64,000 bases of DNA, from assembly GCA_003222395.1 (NCBI GenBank), contig QHWB01000031.1, positions 312,501 to 376,500 on the forward strand, written 5' to 3'. This stretch comes from Acidobacteriota bacterium (lineage in GTDB: Bacteria; Acidobacteriota; Vicinamibacteria; Vicinamibacterales; CAVVIG01). Made by a program: the position numbers and the translations under genes. The first letter of the stretch is position 1; each line of letters begins with the position of its first letter. Positions 1 through 7,747 of this stretch are shown piece after piece. A model generated the notes under the pieces. It saw only the letters and a program-made list of their open reading frames with translations, was not told where the DNA came from and searched no databases.

Positions 1-321
1 GCGGTCGTCGGCATCGTCAGCGGAACATTCCAGCGCCTCGTCGCGATTACGGCGTTCTTCCTTGCGCTCAACTACGGCATCTGCTGCGTCGCGCTCGTCG
101 TGTTACGCCGCCGCGAGCCGCACCGCGCGCGGCCGTTCGTCGCGCCCGGATATCCGTGGTCCGCGTACATCGTCCTGTCTGGCGCTGTCGCGCTGGTCGT
201 CGGCACGCTGGTGGGCGACACGGTGAACGGCGGGCTCGCGATTGCGCTGCTGATCGCGGGCCTTATCGGGCGGATGGCGTTCGCCCGGCGCGGTGCGCGG
301 CGATCGGTGGCGAAGTTGTAG
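1..321 (+). CDS. APC-family amino-acid permease, C-terminal fragment
   Basis: The reading frame is open from the first base and ends at TAG 319-321, so only the last 106 residues are present. They hold three strongly hydrophobic segments separated by a short basic loop (LRRREPHRARPF) followed by the conserved turn VAPGYPWSAY, which is typical of the last helices of APC/LAT-type amino-acid permeases, where a proline-rich loop precedes helix 11. The C-terminus is short and basic (RRGARRSVAKL). Substrate cannot be told from this part. It is convergent with the symporter gene downstream and the two are separated by a tandem repeat. The family call is by resemblance only and the rest of the gene lies outside the window. 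Confidence 0.7.
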   Translation, partial: AVVGIVSGTFQRLVAITAFFLALNYGICCVALVVLRRREPHRARPFVAPGYPWSAYIVLSGAVALVVGTLVGDTVNGGLAIALLIAGLIGRMAFARRGARRSVAKL

Positions 322-343
322 CGCAGGCCATACGGCTCCGCTC

Positions 344-463
344 GCCTGAAAGGCTCGCGCTACGAAAGCCTGAAAGGCTCGCGCTACGAAAGCCTGAAGG
401 GCTCGCGCTACGAAGGCTTGAAAGGCTCGCGCTGCGAAAGCCTGAAGGGCTCGCGCTACGAGA
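344..463. repeat. Five-copy 24-bp tandem repeat (repeat family A)
   Basis: Five head-to-tail copies of a 24-bp unit beginning GCCTGAAAGGCTCGCGCTAC, with one or two substitutions per copy and no spacers. The fifth copy supplies the TAG stop (456-458, minus strand) of the symporter gene. The same core recurs at about 29.72-29.85 kb and 49.74-49.86 kb, and a related form at 23.94-24.0 kb and inside actB near 33.80 kb. Confidence 0.9.
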
Positions 464-2084
464 GGAGCAGGCCAACGACGACGACGACGACGGCGCCGAT
501 CAGGTTGTGCCACAGGAACTCGATCCACGGCAGCTCGATGGCGACCGTCAGAACGGCCGCCATGCCGGCGATGAGGCCGATGAAGGCGCCGCGCGCCGTC
601 GCGCGCGGCGTCAGGATCGCGAGGATGAAGACGCCGAGCAGCGAGCCGTATACGAACGATCCGTAGCGGTTCACGACCTCGATCAACGATCCCTGCCCGG
701 CCGCCCGCATGGCGACAACGCACGCGAAGAGTCCCCAGAACACCGTCGCGATCTTCGAGACATGGACGTAGTGCTGCTCGGGCGCGGACGTCACGAAGTG
801 GCGCCGGTAGAAATCGATGATCGTCGCCGTCGCCAGCGCGTTCAGCTCGCCGCCGCTCGCCGACATCGCCGCGACGAAGATCGCTCCAATCAGCAGCCCG
901 ACGAGGCCGACGGGCATACGCGTGGTGACGAACGTCGGAAAGATGTAGTTGGAATCGTTGTAGTTCTCGTCGCCGCTCGCCTGCTTCACGAGCGCGACCG
1001 CCCTGGCGCGGACGCCCTGCAGCCGCGCGTCGCTCGCCAGAAACGCGGTGCGCTCCCCGCGCTCGGCCGCGCCGCGCCGCGCCGCCACCGATCGATCGAA
1101 TTCCTGCTGGAGCGCTGCATAGTCGGCCGCATACGCGCTCCCGGCGATCCGATCGTCGTACACGCGGTTGAACAGCATGGGCGGCGTCTGGAACAGGTAG
1201 TACACGAACAGCAGCACGCCCGTCCCGAGGATCAGCAACTGCAGCGGGATCTTCACGTACGCGCTCATCATGAGCGAGTGGCGCGCCTCGTCGATCGACT
1301 TCGCCGAGAGATACCGCTGCACCTGGCTCTGATCGCAGCCGAAGTACGACAGCATCAGGAAGAGGCCGCCGATCATGCCCGACCAGAACGTGTAGCGCTC
1401 CGTGAGGTTGACGTTGAAGTCGATCGCGTGAAGCCGCCCGCTGGCGCCGGCGAGGTGCAGCGCCTGACCGAGGCCGACGTGCTGCACGATGCCGTACAAG
1501 AGGATCGCCACCGCCGCCAGCATCCCGAACACGACAATGAACATCTGCTTCACGTCGGTCCATGCCACCGCCTGCACGCCGCCGAACGTCGTATAGACGA
1601 TCATCGGCACGCAGATCACCAGGACCGTGACCGGGAGCGTCCATCCCAGAATGGCCGACATGACGACCGACGGCGCCGCGAGCGTGACGCCGAGCGAGGC
1701 GGCGCGCCCGACGAGGAAGAGGAGGCTGGCGAGCGACCGCGTCTTCGCGTCGAAGCGGCGCTCGAGATATTCGTACGCCGTGTAGACCCGTGCCCGAGTG
1801 AAGAACGGCACGACGGTGACCGACAGAATCACCATCGCGAGCGGCAGGCCGAAATAGAACTGCACGAAGCGCAGACCGGTCAGATATCCGAGTCCCGTGG
1901 TACTGACAATCGTCACCGCGCTCATCTGCGTCGCCATCACCGACAGGCCGACCGCCCACCACGGCAGCGATCGGTTGGCGAGTAGATAACCGTCGACCTG
2001 ATCGGTGGCTTTCGATCGGCGCAGCCCGTCGACGATGACCCACGCGATGTAGGCGATGACGACGGCCCAGTCGAGCGGACGCAT
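456..2084 (-). CDS. Sodium:solute symporter (SSS family)
   Basis: A 542-residue polytopic membrane protein with about 13 hydrophobic segments, the usual length for the sodium:solute symporter family. The N-terminal block LLANRSLPWWAVGLSVMATQ matches the family's conserved helix 1-2 region, where sodium-coupled carriers read ..GRSLPWW.. followed by a small-residue helix. A long hydrophilic loop sits around residues 300-370. The substrate (sugar, proline, sialate or other) is not evident. Its ATG overlaps the stop of a 27-codon micro-ORF (TGATG at 2086-2082) and lacks its own Shine-Dalgarno sequence, which suggests translational coupling. The last residues and the stop lie within repeat family A, so the present C-terminus may be repeat-derived. 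Confidence 0.88.
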   Translation of the reverse strand: MRPLDWAVVIAYIAWVIVDGLRRSKATDQVDGYLLANRSLPWWAVGLSVMATQMSAVTIVSTTGLGYLTGLRFVQFYFGLPLAMVILSVTVVPFFTRARVYTAYEYLERRFDAKTRSLASLLFLVGRAASLGVTLAAPSVVMSAILGWTLPVTVLVICVPMIVYTTFGGVQAVAWTDVKQMFIVVFGMLAAVAILLYGIVQHVGLGQALHLAGASGRLHAIDFNVNLTERYTFWSGMIGGLFLMLSYFGCDQSQVQRYLSAKSIDEARHSLMMSAYVKIPLQLLILGTGVLLFVYYLFQTPPMLFNRVYDDRIAGSAYAADYAALQQEFDRSVAARRGAAERGERTAFLASDARLQGVRARAVALVKQASGDENYNDSNYIFPTFVTTRMPVGLVGLLIGAIFVAAMSASGGELNALATATIIDFYRRHFVTSAPEQHYVHVSKIATVFWGLFACVVAMRAAGQGSLIEVVNRYGSFVYGSLLGVFILAILTPRATARGAFIGLIAGMAAVLTVAIELPWIEFLWHNLIGAVVVVVVGLLLS

Positions 2085-2167
2085 CAGGCGAAGAGGCGGC
2101 CGAAGATCCAGAGGACGGTGATGACGAGAGCTTCGAGGACGATGACCTGGATATACCTGCGAGTCAT
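2084..2167 (-). CDS. 27-residue single-span membrane micro-ORF coupled to the symporter
   Basis: ATG at 2167-2165, 27 codons, TGA at 2086-2084. It begins MTRRYIQVIV and ends WIFGRLFA: two arginines, then one hydrophobic stretch long enough to span the membrane with a central glutamate (E12), then a short basic end. Its stop shares an A with the ATG of the sodium:solute symporter, so ribosomes finishing it would be placed on the symporter start. Only a weak A-rich leader (AAAGAAA) precedes it. Small membrane partners of this carrier superfamily are known (for example YhdT next to PanF and YjcH next to ActP in Escherichia coli), but they are larger. Whether this one is a partner or only a leader peptide cannot be decided from the sequence. 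Confidence 0.6.
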   Translation of the reverse strand: MTRRYIQVIVLEALVITVLWIFGRLFA

Positions 2168-2400
2168 TTTCTTTATTTGCGCGCGGGGCCCCACCTTTCT
2201 TTAGGCGGCGGAGACCCCACCCCCGCCGCTGTTGCTCGGCGCATGCGCGCCTCGCAACGGCTCAAAGCTGTCGCGCGCTGACGCGCTCGGGCTTTTCTGA
2301 CTGCTCTCGCAGCTCCACCCCCGCTCGGCTCGCTCGCGCAATTGCGCTCGCTCGAGCCGCGGGCGCTGCGCTCGCGCGTATCCAGAACGGATCGTCACGG
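2168..2400 (-). repeat. Dispersed intergenic repeat, family B
   Basis: Non-coding stretch between the argH-type gene and the symporter operon. Read on the minus strand it begins near TTCTGGATACGCGCGAGCG, contains TTTGAGCCGTTGCGAGGCGC and GCCGAGCAACAGCGGCGGGG, and ends at GGGGCCCCGCGCGCAAATAAA just before the micro-ORF start. The same blocks in the same order are found at 9260-9410 (minus), and shorter relatives at 38839-38931, 57253-57440 and 61085-61175 (plus). It likely also holds the symporter promoter, but no clear -35/-10 pair is visible. Confidence 0.75.
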
Positions 2401-2405
2401 CAACC

Positions 2406-3860
2406 TCACAGCGCCGCTGATCGTGCGGCAAGGTTGCGTTCGGCGTCCGCGAGGCCGGTCGTGGCGCCGTTCCACCATGCTTCGTCGGACTCGAGCGCGG
2501 CGCGTGACTGCCTGGCGGCGCGCGCTGTCTCTTCCGGCGCCGGTCCGCCGAGCGTGCGTCGGATCTCGATGAAATGGCGCGCGCTGAGAATCTGCGCGAT
2601 CGCCGCCTCGTCGTACGCAAGCGGCACGCCGGTCAGATCGGCCGATACCCTCGCGAGCGTGTGCGACAGCGGCACGCCCGGATCTCTTTCCCGCTCGTGC
2701 ATCAGCCGCGACGAAATGGCGTGCGCCGTCCTGAACGGCAGCCCGTGATCGCGGACGAGCGTATCGGCCAGCTCCGTCAGCGTCGTCCAGCCGTCGGCGG
2801 CGCGCGCTTCCAGTCGCTTCGCGTCGAACGCAGCGGTCGTCATCGCCGCGGCGACGAGCTTCACCGCGCGCGTCGCGTCGCGGAACATCGCGAAGACGAG
2901 CGGCTGCAGGTCGTCCTCGGTGTCGACGATGTCGCCGAACGGCGTGTTGTGGACGGCGGTGACGATGGCCTGCGCCTGGCCGAGCGCCTTGCTGCCGATG
3001 GCGCGCGCGTGCTCGATGGCGACCGGATTCCGCTTCTGCGGCATGATGCTGCTGCACTGCACGTAGCCGTCGCCGAAGGAGACGTAGTTGAACTCCGCCG
3101 TCCCCCACAGCAGCAAATCCTGGAGGAAGCGGCCGAGCCCGACCAGCAGGACCGACGACGCGGTCACGCTTTCGAGCAGGTAGTCGACGGTCGCAATGCT
3201 GCCGTAGGTATTGCCGGTCGGCCCGCAGAAGCCGAGCAGATCGGACGTGAGCTGCCGATCGATCGGAAATCCGGTCCCGGTGATCGCGCACGCGCCGAGC
3301 GGATTGCGATTCGTGCGGTCGTACGCGCCTTTCAGTCTCGTCGCGTCGCGCTCGAGCTGCTCCACCACCGCCAGCAGGTAGTGCGCCACGGTCGTCGGCT
3401 GCGCGCGCTGCGTGTGCGTGTGCACCGCCAGCACCGTCTCGCGGTTGCGATCGATCACGTCGACGAGCGAGCGCCGCAGCGCGAACGTGGCCGAGAGGAG
3501 ACCGAGCACGAACTCGCGCTGCCGCATGCGGTACATCGTCATGTCGATGTCGTTGCGCGACCGCGCGGTATGCAACCGTCCTGCGACGTCCTCTCCGCAT
3601 CGAGCGATGACCAGCCGTTCGATATAGAAGAAGAGATCCTCGTAGCTGCCGTCGTACCTGGCTTCCTGCACCTCGTCGAGCGAGATGGAGTCCAACGCCT
3701 CACGGATCCGATGCGCATCCTCGCGCGAGACGATACCCTGCTCGGCGAGCATCACGAGGTGCGCGTGGTGAATCGCCATCAGCGGCGAGAGAAACAGCTC
3801 TTTGGCGTCCTCGAAGTTCTCGTTGAGCACGTACGTGACGTATTCCGGAGCGAATTTCAT
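2406..3860 (-). CDS. argH: Argininosuccinate lyase-type protein
   Basis: A 484-residue member of the fumarase/aspartase superfamily. The signature loop SSIMPQKRNP near residue 280 and the block GRLHTARSRND near residue 95 are those of argininosuccinate lyase, which splits argininosuccinate to arginine and fumarate; HTHTQRAQPTT carries the conserved H-T-x2-Q catalytic region. The start ATG (3860) gives the expected N-terminus; an upstream extension in the same frame is spurious. Two points are atypical: the segment preceding the HTARSRND block reads YEDLFFYIE rather than the common HEDIHMxxE, and no other arginine gene lies beside it. It is divergent from a secreted M20 peptidase with only 21 bp between starts. 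A related lyase acting on another N-substituted aspartate-type substrate is a possible alternative. Confidence 0.8.
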   Translation of the reverse strand: MKFAPEYVTYVLNENFEDAKELFLSPLMAIHHAHLVMLAEQGIVSREDAHRIREALDSISLDEVQEARYDGSYEDLFFYIERLVIARCGEDVAGRLHTARSRNDIDMTMYRMRQREFVLGLLSATFALRRSLVDVIDRNRETVLAVHTHTQRAQPTTVAHYLLAVVEQLERDATRLKGAYDRTNRNPLGACAITGTGFPIDRQLTSDLLGFCGPTGNTYGSIATVDYLLESVTASSVLLVGLGRFLQDLLLWGTAEFNYVSFGDGYVQCSSIMPQKRNPVAIEHARAIGSKALGQAQAIVTAVHNTPFGDIVDTEDDLQPLVFAMFRDATRAVKLVAAAMTTAAFDAKRLEARAADGWTTLTELADTLVRDHGLPFRTAHAISSRLMHERERDPGVPLSHTLARVSADLTGVPLAYDEAAIAQILSARHFIEIRRTLGGPAPEETARAARQSRAALESDEAWWNGATTGLADAERNLAARSAAL

Positions 3861-3881
3861 TGTTTTGAGTATAGTTCGATT

Positions 3882-5270
3882 ATGCGTACACCTGTCGCAA
3901 TCGCCTGCAGCATCGTCTTTGCGCTCGCGATGCCGACCGCTCCATCGGCGCCGAACGATCAGCGCGCAAGAGACCTGTTCAAGCAATTGATCGAAATCAA
4001 CACGACCGACACGCCGGCCGGCAACGTGACGAAGGCGGCCGACGCCGTCGCGGAGCGGTTGAAGGCGGCGGGATTTCCGGCGGCGGACATTCAGGTGCTC
4101 GGACCGGATCCGAAGAAACACAACGTCGTCGCCCGGCTGCGCGGCAGCGGCGCGAAGCGGCCGTTGCTCCTCCTCGCGCATCTCGACGTCGTCGAAGCGA
4201 AGCGTGAGGACTGGTCGTTCGATCCGTTCGCCTTTCTCGAGAAGGACGGCTTCTTCTACGGCCGCGGCACGAGCGACGACAAGGCGATGGCATCCATCCT
4301 CACGGCGAATCTGATCCGACTGAAGGAGGAAGGGTTCAAGCCCAATCGCGACCTGATCCTCGCGCTCACCGCCGACGAAGAGGGCGGCCGCTTCAACGGC
4401 GTCGACTGGCTCGTGAAGAACCACCGGACGCTGGTCGACGCGGCGCTCGCGCTCAACGAGGGCGGATCGGGTCAGATGAAGAACGGGAAGTATCTGATCA
4501 ACGAAGTGCAGGCGAGCGAGAAGGTGTATCAGGACTTCCGGCTCGAGTCGCGCAATCCGGGCGGGCACAGCTCGCGGCCCATCCGAGACAACGCCATCTA
4601 CCATCTCGCCGACGGTCTCGCGAAGCTCGAACGTCTGGACTTCCCGACGCGCCTCGGCGAGGTCACGCGAACGTACTTCGAACGGATGGCGGCGTTTCAG
4701 AGCGACGCACAGGTCGCCGCCGACATGCGCGCCGCCGCGCAGCCCGAGCCGGATCCGCAGGCCGTCGCGCGGTTGTCGGCCGGCTCCTCGTACTTCAACG
4801 CGCTGATGCGGACGACGTGCGTGGCGACGAGGCTCGAAGGAGGACACGCGAACAACGCGCTCCCGCAGATCGCGGCCGCGAACGTGAACTGCCGCATTCT
4901 GCCGGGCGAAGCGCCGGAGGCGGTGAAGCAGAAGATCGAAGAGACGCTCGCGGATCGGAAAATCAACGTCACGTTCGTCGACAAGGCCACGCCGAGCGCG
5001 CCGTCGCCGCTCACGCCGGAGGTGATGACGGCGATCGAGTCGACGACCAAGACGATGTGGCCCGGCGTCATCGTCGTCCCGATGATGGGCACCGGCGCGA
5101 CCGACGGTCTCTTCCTGAGGAACGCTGCCATTCCGACCTACGGCATCGAAGGCATCTTCTACGAGATCGACGACAACCGCGCGCACGGCCGCGACGAGCG
5201 CATCGGCGTCAGGCAGTACTTCGAAGGGCTCGAGTTTCAGTACAGACTGATCAAGGCGCTTTCGCAATGA
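3882..5270 (+). CDS. Exported M20-family metallopeptidase
   Basis: A 462-residue zinc peptidase of the M20/M28-like dipeptidase group. Residues 1-22 form a signal peptide (MRTPVAIACSIVFALAM..). Metal ligands and catalytic residues are in place: LLLAHLDVV (His100, Asp102), GRGTSDDKA (Asp132/133), TADEEGG (Glu166 base and Glu167), the acidic NEGG at 193 and a late histidine in DDNRAHGRDER near 440; NPGGHSSRP in the middle is the dimerisation-domain histidine motif. It would cleave small peptides or acylated amino acids outside the cytoplasmic membrane. The start ATG 3882 leaves a 21-bp divergent gap to the argH-type gene. It converges on the nucleosidase gene, with about 70 bp between stops. 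Confidence 0.87.
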   Translation: MRTPVAIACSIVFALAMPTAPSAPNDQRARDLFKQLIEINTTDTPAGNVTKAADAVAERLKAAGFPAADIQVLGPDPKKHNVVARLRGSGAKRPLLLLAHLDVVEAKREDWSFDPFAFLEKDGFFYGRGTSDDKAMASILTANLIRLKEEGFKPNRDLILALTADEEGGRFNGVDWLVKNHRTLVDAALALNEGGSGQMKNGKYLINEVQASEKVYQDFRLESRNPGGHSSRPIRDNAIYHLADGLAKLERLDFPTRLGEVTRTYFERMAAFQSDAQVAADMRAAAQPEPDPQAVARLSAGSSYFNALMRTTCVATRLEGGHANNALPQIAAANVNCRILPGEAPEAVKQKIEETLADRKINVTFVDKATPSAPSPLTPEVMTAIESTTKTMWPGVIVVPMMGTGATDGLFLRNAAIPTYGIEGIFYEIDDNRAHGRDERIGVRQYFEGLEFQYRLIKALSQ

Positions 5271-5339
5271 ACAGGCCGGCGGTCGCGTTCGCCCTTGCCG
5301 TCTTCGCCGCTGGCAAAACACTCGGGCGACGGCGGGCCG

Positions 5340-6290
5340 CTATCGCTTCAGCGTGCGGACGTACGCCTTGACGACGTCGTAGACGAAGTCCTCGCACGCT
5401 TCGCTGGTCTTCGGATCGTACGCGTCGCCGTTCGTGATGTTGTCGGACACGACGCGGATGCCGAGGAACGGCACGCTCAACAGCTTCGCGATCTGCGCGG
5501 CCGAGGCCGTTTCCATTTCCTCGACGGCGGTCCCGAATTCCGTGTGGAACCGCGCGATCAGATCGACCTCGTCGTTCCACATGTCGCTCGAGCCAATCGC
5601 GCCCTCGACGACTTTTCCGCGCGTGTAGGTTTTGGTCACGCTCCGGGCCGCGTCGAGCAGCGGGCCGTCGGCCTCGAAGCGCGCGGCGCGGCGCGCGTTC
5701 GGATCGTTGGCCGCGCTCCCGTCCGCCGCGGTGAGATCCATCGGCCTCCAGTCGAGCGGATTGCTGCCGGACCCCGCCGCGCGGTAGCGGCTCCTGAACG
5801 CGCCGAGATTCACCGCGCTCGTGCCGAGCACGATGTCGTACAGCCGGAGCCGCGGATCGTGGCCGCCCGCGGTGCCCTGATTGATGATCGCGAGCGGCCG
5901 GAATCGCTCGACGGCGAGGACGGTTGCCGCCGCCGCGCTCGACATCCCCTTCAGCGTCTTCGAAACAATGACTGGATAGCCATCGATCGTGCCGCTCCAG
6001 AACGTCCAGTCGCCCACGCGCTCGACCTTGACGTGTTCCAGCCGGCCGGCGAGCTTCTCCGTCTCGATCTGCATCGCGCCCTGGACGATGACAGGACGCA
6101 GCGCGGCCGCCGGCGATTGAGCGAACGCCGGAAGCGGAACGAGCAGAAGTACAAGCACGAAGGACGAAGTCCGAAGTCGGAAGAAGTCCGAAGTACGAAG
6201 TACGAAGTCGGAAGATCGGCTTCGTACTTCGTTACTTCGTACTTCGTTACTTCGGACGTCGTACTTCAGACTCCGTCCTATGCCAGCCAT
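5340..6290 (-). CDS. Exported 5'-methylthioadenosine/S-adenosylhomocysteine nucleosidase-like protein
   Basis: A 316-residue protein of the PNP/UDP phosphorylase family. The block IINQGTAGGHDPRLRLYDIV matches the nucleosidase INTGSAGG region, and EEMETASAAQIA followed by IRVVSDN match the ribose-binding Met-Glu and the catalytic Asp of MTA/SAH nucleosidases; GAMQIE near the front matches the catalytic-Glu loop. Unlike the usual 230-residue cytosolic enzyme, it has a long N-terminus: residues about 5-43 are written in a GAAGT/CTTCG repeat (6163-6278), leading straight into a hydrophobic stretch ending PAFAQ that looks like a signal peptide. Its ATG overlaps the stop of the sugar-isomerase-like gene (TGATG at 6292-6288), so the two are probably translated together. 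Export of such a nucleosidase is unusual. Confidence 0.8.
   Translation of the reverse strand: MAGIGRSLKYDVRSNEVRSNEVRSRSSDFVLRTSDFFRLRTSSFVLVLLLVPLPAFAQSPAAALRPVIVQGAMQIETEKLAGRLEHVKVERVGDWTFWSGTIDGYPVIVSKTLKGMSSAAAATVLAVERFRPLAIINQGTAGGHDPRLRLYDIVLGTSAVNLGAFRSRYRAAGSGSNPLDWRPMDLTAADGSAANDPNARRAARFEADGPLLDAARSVTKTYTRGKVVEGAIGSSDMWNDEVDLIARFHTEFGTAVEEMETASAAQIAKLLSVPFLGIRVVSDNITNGDAYDPKTSEACEDFVYDVVKAYVRTLKR
6163..6278. repeat. GAAGTACGAAGT-type short-period repeat within a coding region
   Basis: Low-complexity stretch built from GAAGTCC/GAAGTAC/TTCGTACTTCG units. The left part reads in GAAGT orientation and the right part in ACTTCG orientation, so the two halves can pair. It is translated as the N-terminal extension of the nucleosidase-like protein (pieces such as VRSNEVRS and SDFVLRTSDF). 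Confidence 0.85.
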
Positions 6291-7195
6291 CACAGCACGC
6301 GCGCCTGCCGCATGACCCCTTCCGCCTTCGGCCGGATCTCCCGCGCGACCTCGAACGGATCGCCTTGCTGGAATTTCGGCAGGAAGAGCTCGACGGACAG
6401 CGCACCCGTATAGCCCTTGTCGGCGAGCTTCCGGAGAATCGTCGTCAGCGGCGACACGCCGTCGCCGGGGATGACGCGCGTCACGGTGTCCAGCAGCTCG
6501 CGCGGCATGTCGGGCACGTCCTGGAAGTGCACGTGACCGAGCTCGCCCGGCTTGAGCAGATCCAGGTCCTCGAGCTTGTTGAGACCGGACCAGAAGTGAT
6601 AGCAGTCGAGCATCGGACGCATGTTTGGATGTCCGGCGGCGCGCGTCATCTTCAGCAGCGTCGGCAGCGTGGAGATGAGCGGCGACGTGCGTATGAACTC
6701 GGCCATCGCCGTCATGTCGAACTGTCTGGCGATTTCTCCGACTTCGCGCATGCTGTCGGGAACAGGTTTGTAGTCCTCGGCGGTGACCTTCTGCTGTGGC
6801 GTAGCGGTCGTCGAGTAAATGCGCTTCAGACCGAGCGTTGCGAACATCTCGCAGCGCTTCTTCAACGCGTCGAGCGCGGCCGGTCGGTTCGGATTCTGTT
6901 CCCACAATCCCTGCAGCGCGCCGCCGTTGCACGATACCGGCGTCAGTCCGAGGTCGGTGAGCAGCCGGTGCGCTGTCGCCAGCGATTCGGTCTTCAAGAA
7001 CTCGTCGAGAAGATTCCCGGCGATCTCGACTTGCCGGATGCCCGCGCGCGACCAGCCTTCGAGCGACTGCCGGAAGCCCGCTCTCGAAGACGTGTTCTGA
7101 TGGATCGCGAGCGTCATCTTCGACGCCGCGGCCGGCGCGCCGCGCGCCGCAGCCAACGCGACCGGCGTCAGAAGCATCGTTCGTCTGGACAGCAT
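6290..7195 (-). CDS. Sugar phosphate isomerase/epimerase-type TIM-barrel protein
   Basis: A 301-residue protein of the xylose isomerase-like TIM-barrel (AP endonuclease 2) fold. It opens with a twin-arginine-like or Sec signal (MLSRRTMLLTPVALAAARGA), then HQNTSSRAGFRQSLEGWSRAG, and carries the family's scattered metal ligands: glutamate in MAEFIRT, DCYHFW (Asp and His), GHVHFQD and a late glutamate in LSVELF. These match the E-D-H-E pattern of such isomerases. The substrate is unknown. A start further upstream is possible in frame, but the signal sequence begins at ATG 7195. The stop overlaps the ATG of the nucleosidase gene, so the pair may act on the same exported nucleoside or sugar, which is an inference. 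Confidence 0.82.
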   Translation of the reverse strand: MLSRRTMLLTPVALAAARGAPAAASKMTLAIHQNTSSRAGFRQSLEGWSRAGIRQVEIAGNLLDEFLKTESLATAHRLLTDLGLTPVSCNGGALQGLWEQNPNRPAALDALKKRCEMFATLGLKRIYSTTATPQQKVTAEDYKPVPDSMREVGEIARQFDMTAMAEFIRTSPLISTLPTLLKMTRAAGHPNMRPMLDCYHFWSGLNKLEDLDLLKPGELGHVHFQDVPDMPRELLDTVTRVIPGDGVSPLTTILRKLADKGYTGALSVELFLPKFQQGDPFEVAREIRPKAEGVMRQARVL

Positions 7196-7293
7196 GAGCC
7201 CTGCTTTCGTTCGAACGCTACTTGGCGTGGATTTCGATACAACCTGCCCACCACGGTTCCTCCGTGTCCTGAACGACCTCCGTGGTGGAGAGC

Positions 7294-7722
7294 TTACTTC
7301 TGCGACGTGCCCCTGCTCTTCGTGACAGGATTGCCCGCGTTCACCCACTCATTCCATCCGCCGAGGAGGGCGCGCACGTTCTTCACGCCGCGCTGCTGCA
7401 GCATGAGCGCCGCACGGGCGCTCGTGAACTCGTCGCGTCAGGCACAGTAGGTGACGATCGGCTTCCGGCTCTTCTGGATCATCTGCGCGACCTTCTCGTA
7501 CTCAGCCGGCCACGTCATCAATCCTTCGAGCGGCAGCAGCACCGCGCCCGGGATGTGCGAGATCTCGTATGCGTCGACGTTGCGCGTGTCGACGATGAGC
7601 ACGTTGTTCGACGCGACGAGCTTCTTGAAGTCCTGCTGGGTGATACGGGGCGCGTCGACCTGCGCGGACGCGGCGGGCGCGAGCAGCAGCAGAGCGGCGA
7701 GGGACAAGCATGCGTGTTTCAT
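7294..7722 (-). CDS. Exported rhodanese-like selenoprotein (UGA read as selenocysteine)
   Basis: Reading from ATG 7722, a signal peptide (MKHACLSLAALLLLAPAASA) is followed by a single rhodanese domain: VLIVDTRNVDAYEISHIPGA, then PIVTYCA, then an in-frame TGA at 7440-7438 (codon 95), then RDEFTSARAALML, NVRALLGGWNEW and a TAA stop at 7296-7294, for 142 residues. Rhodaneses of this type commonly read Y-C-A-C-x-[DE]-x-x-[TS]-A-R at this place, so UGA occupies the second-cysteine position two residues after the catalytic Cys93. Everything after the TGA is intact rhodanese C-terminus. A hairpin fitting a bacterial SECIS lies 15 nt after the UGA. Stopping at the TGA would remove the last helix and strand. 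Rhodanese-related selenoproteins are known from marine metagenomes. Divergent from an FAD oxidase. A sequencing error turning TGC/TGT to TGA is the main alternative. Confidence 0.82.
7405..7423 (-). promoter_or_regulatory. Candidate bacterial SECIS element in the rhodanese gene
   Basis: Counting U of UGA as 1, nucleotides 18-36 form a perfect 7-bp stem, GAGCGCC-CGTGC-GGCGCTC, with a five-base apical loop holding G26-U27. In the known formate dehydrogenase fdhF element the loop GU is at 23-24, so position and loop content agree with what SelB recognises. Confidence 0.72.
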
Positions 7723-7747
7723 GGGTCTACTATAACGACATATCACA
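7723..7747. promoter_or_regulatory. Short divergent promoter interval
   Basis: Only 25 bp separate the start of the rhodanese gene from the TTG start of the FAD oxidase. The AT-rich string CTACTATAACGACATAT is the only promoter-like sequence here; at least one of the two promoters must reach into a coding region. Confidence 0.3.

Noticed and set aside
344-463. Possible CRISPR array
   Set aside because: The 24-bp units are directly adjacent without spacers and end inside a gene; related copies are dispersed elsewhere.
5267-5371. 34-codon frame starting at ATGA overlap with the M20 peptidase stop
   Set aside because: Overlap and a signal-like start (MNRPAVAFALAVFAAG) were noted, but it soon turns Arg/Ala-rich and overlaps the convergent nucleosidase end, so it is probably a chance or broken frame.
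7438-7440. Reading the rhodanese TGA as a simple nonsense mutation (pseudogene)
   Set aside because: The sequence after it shows no decay, ends at a proper stop, and the TGA falls exactly at a functional cysteine position with a SECIS-like hairpin behind it.
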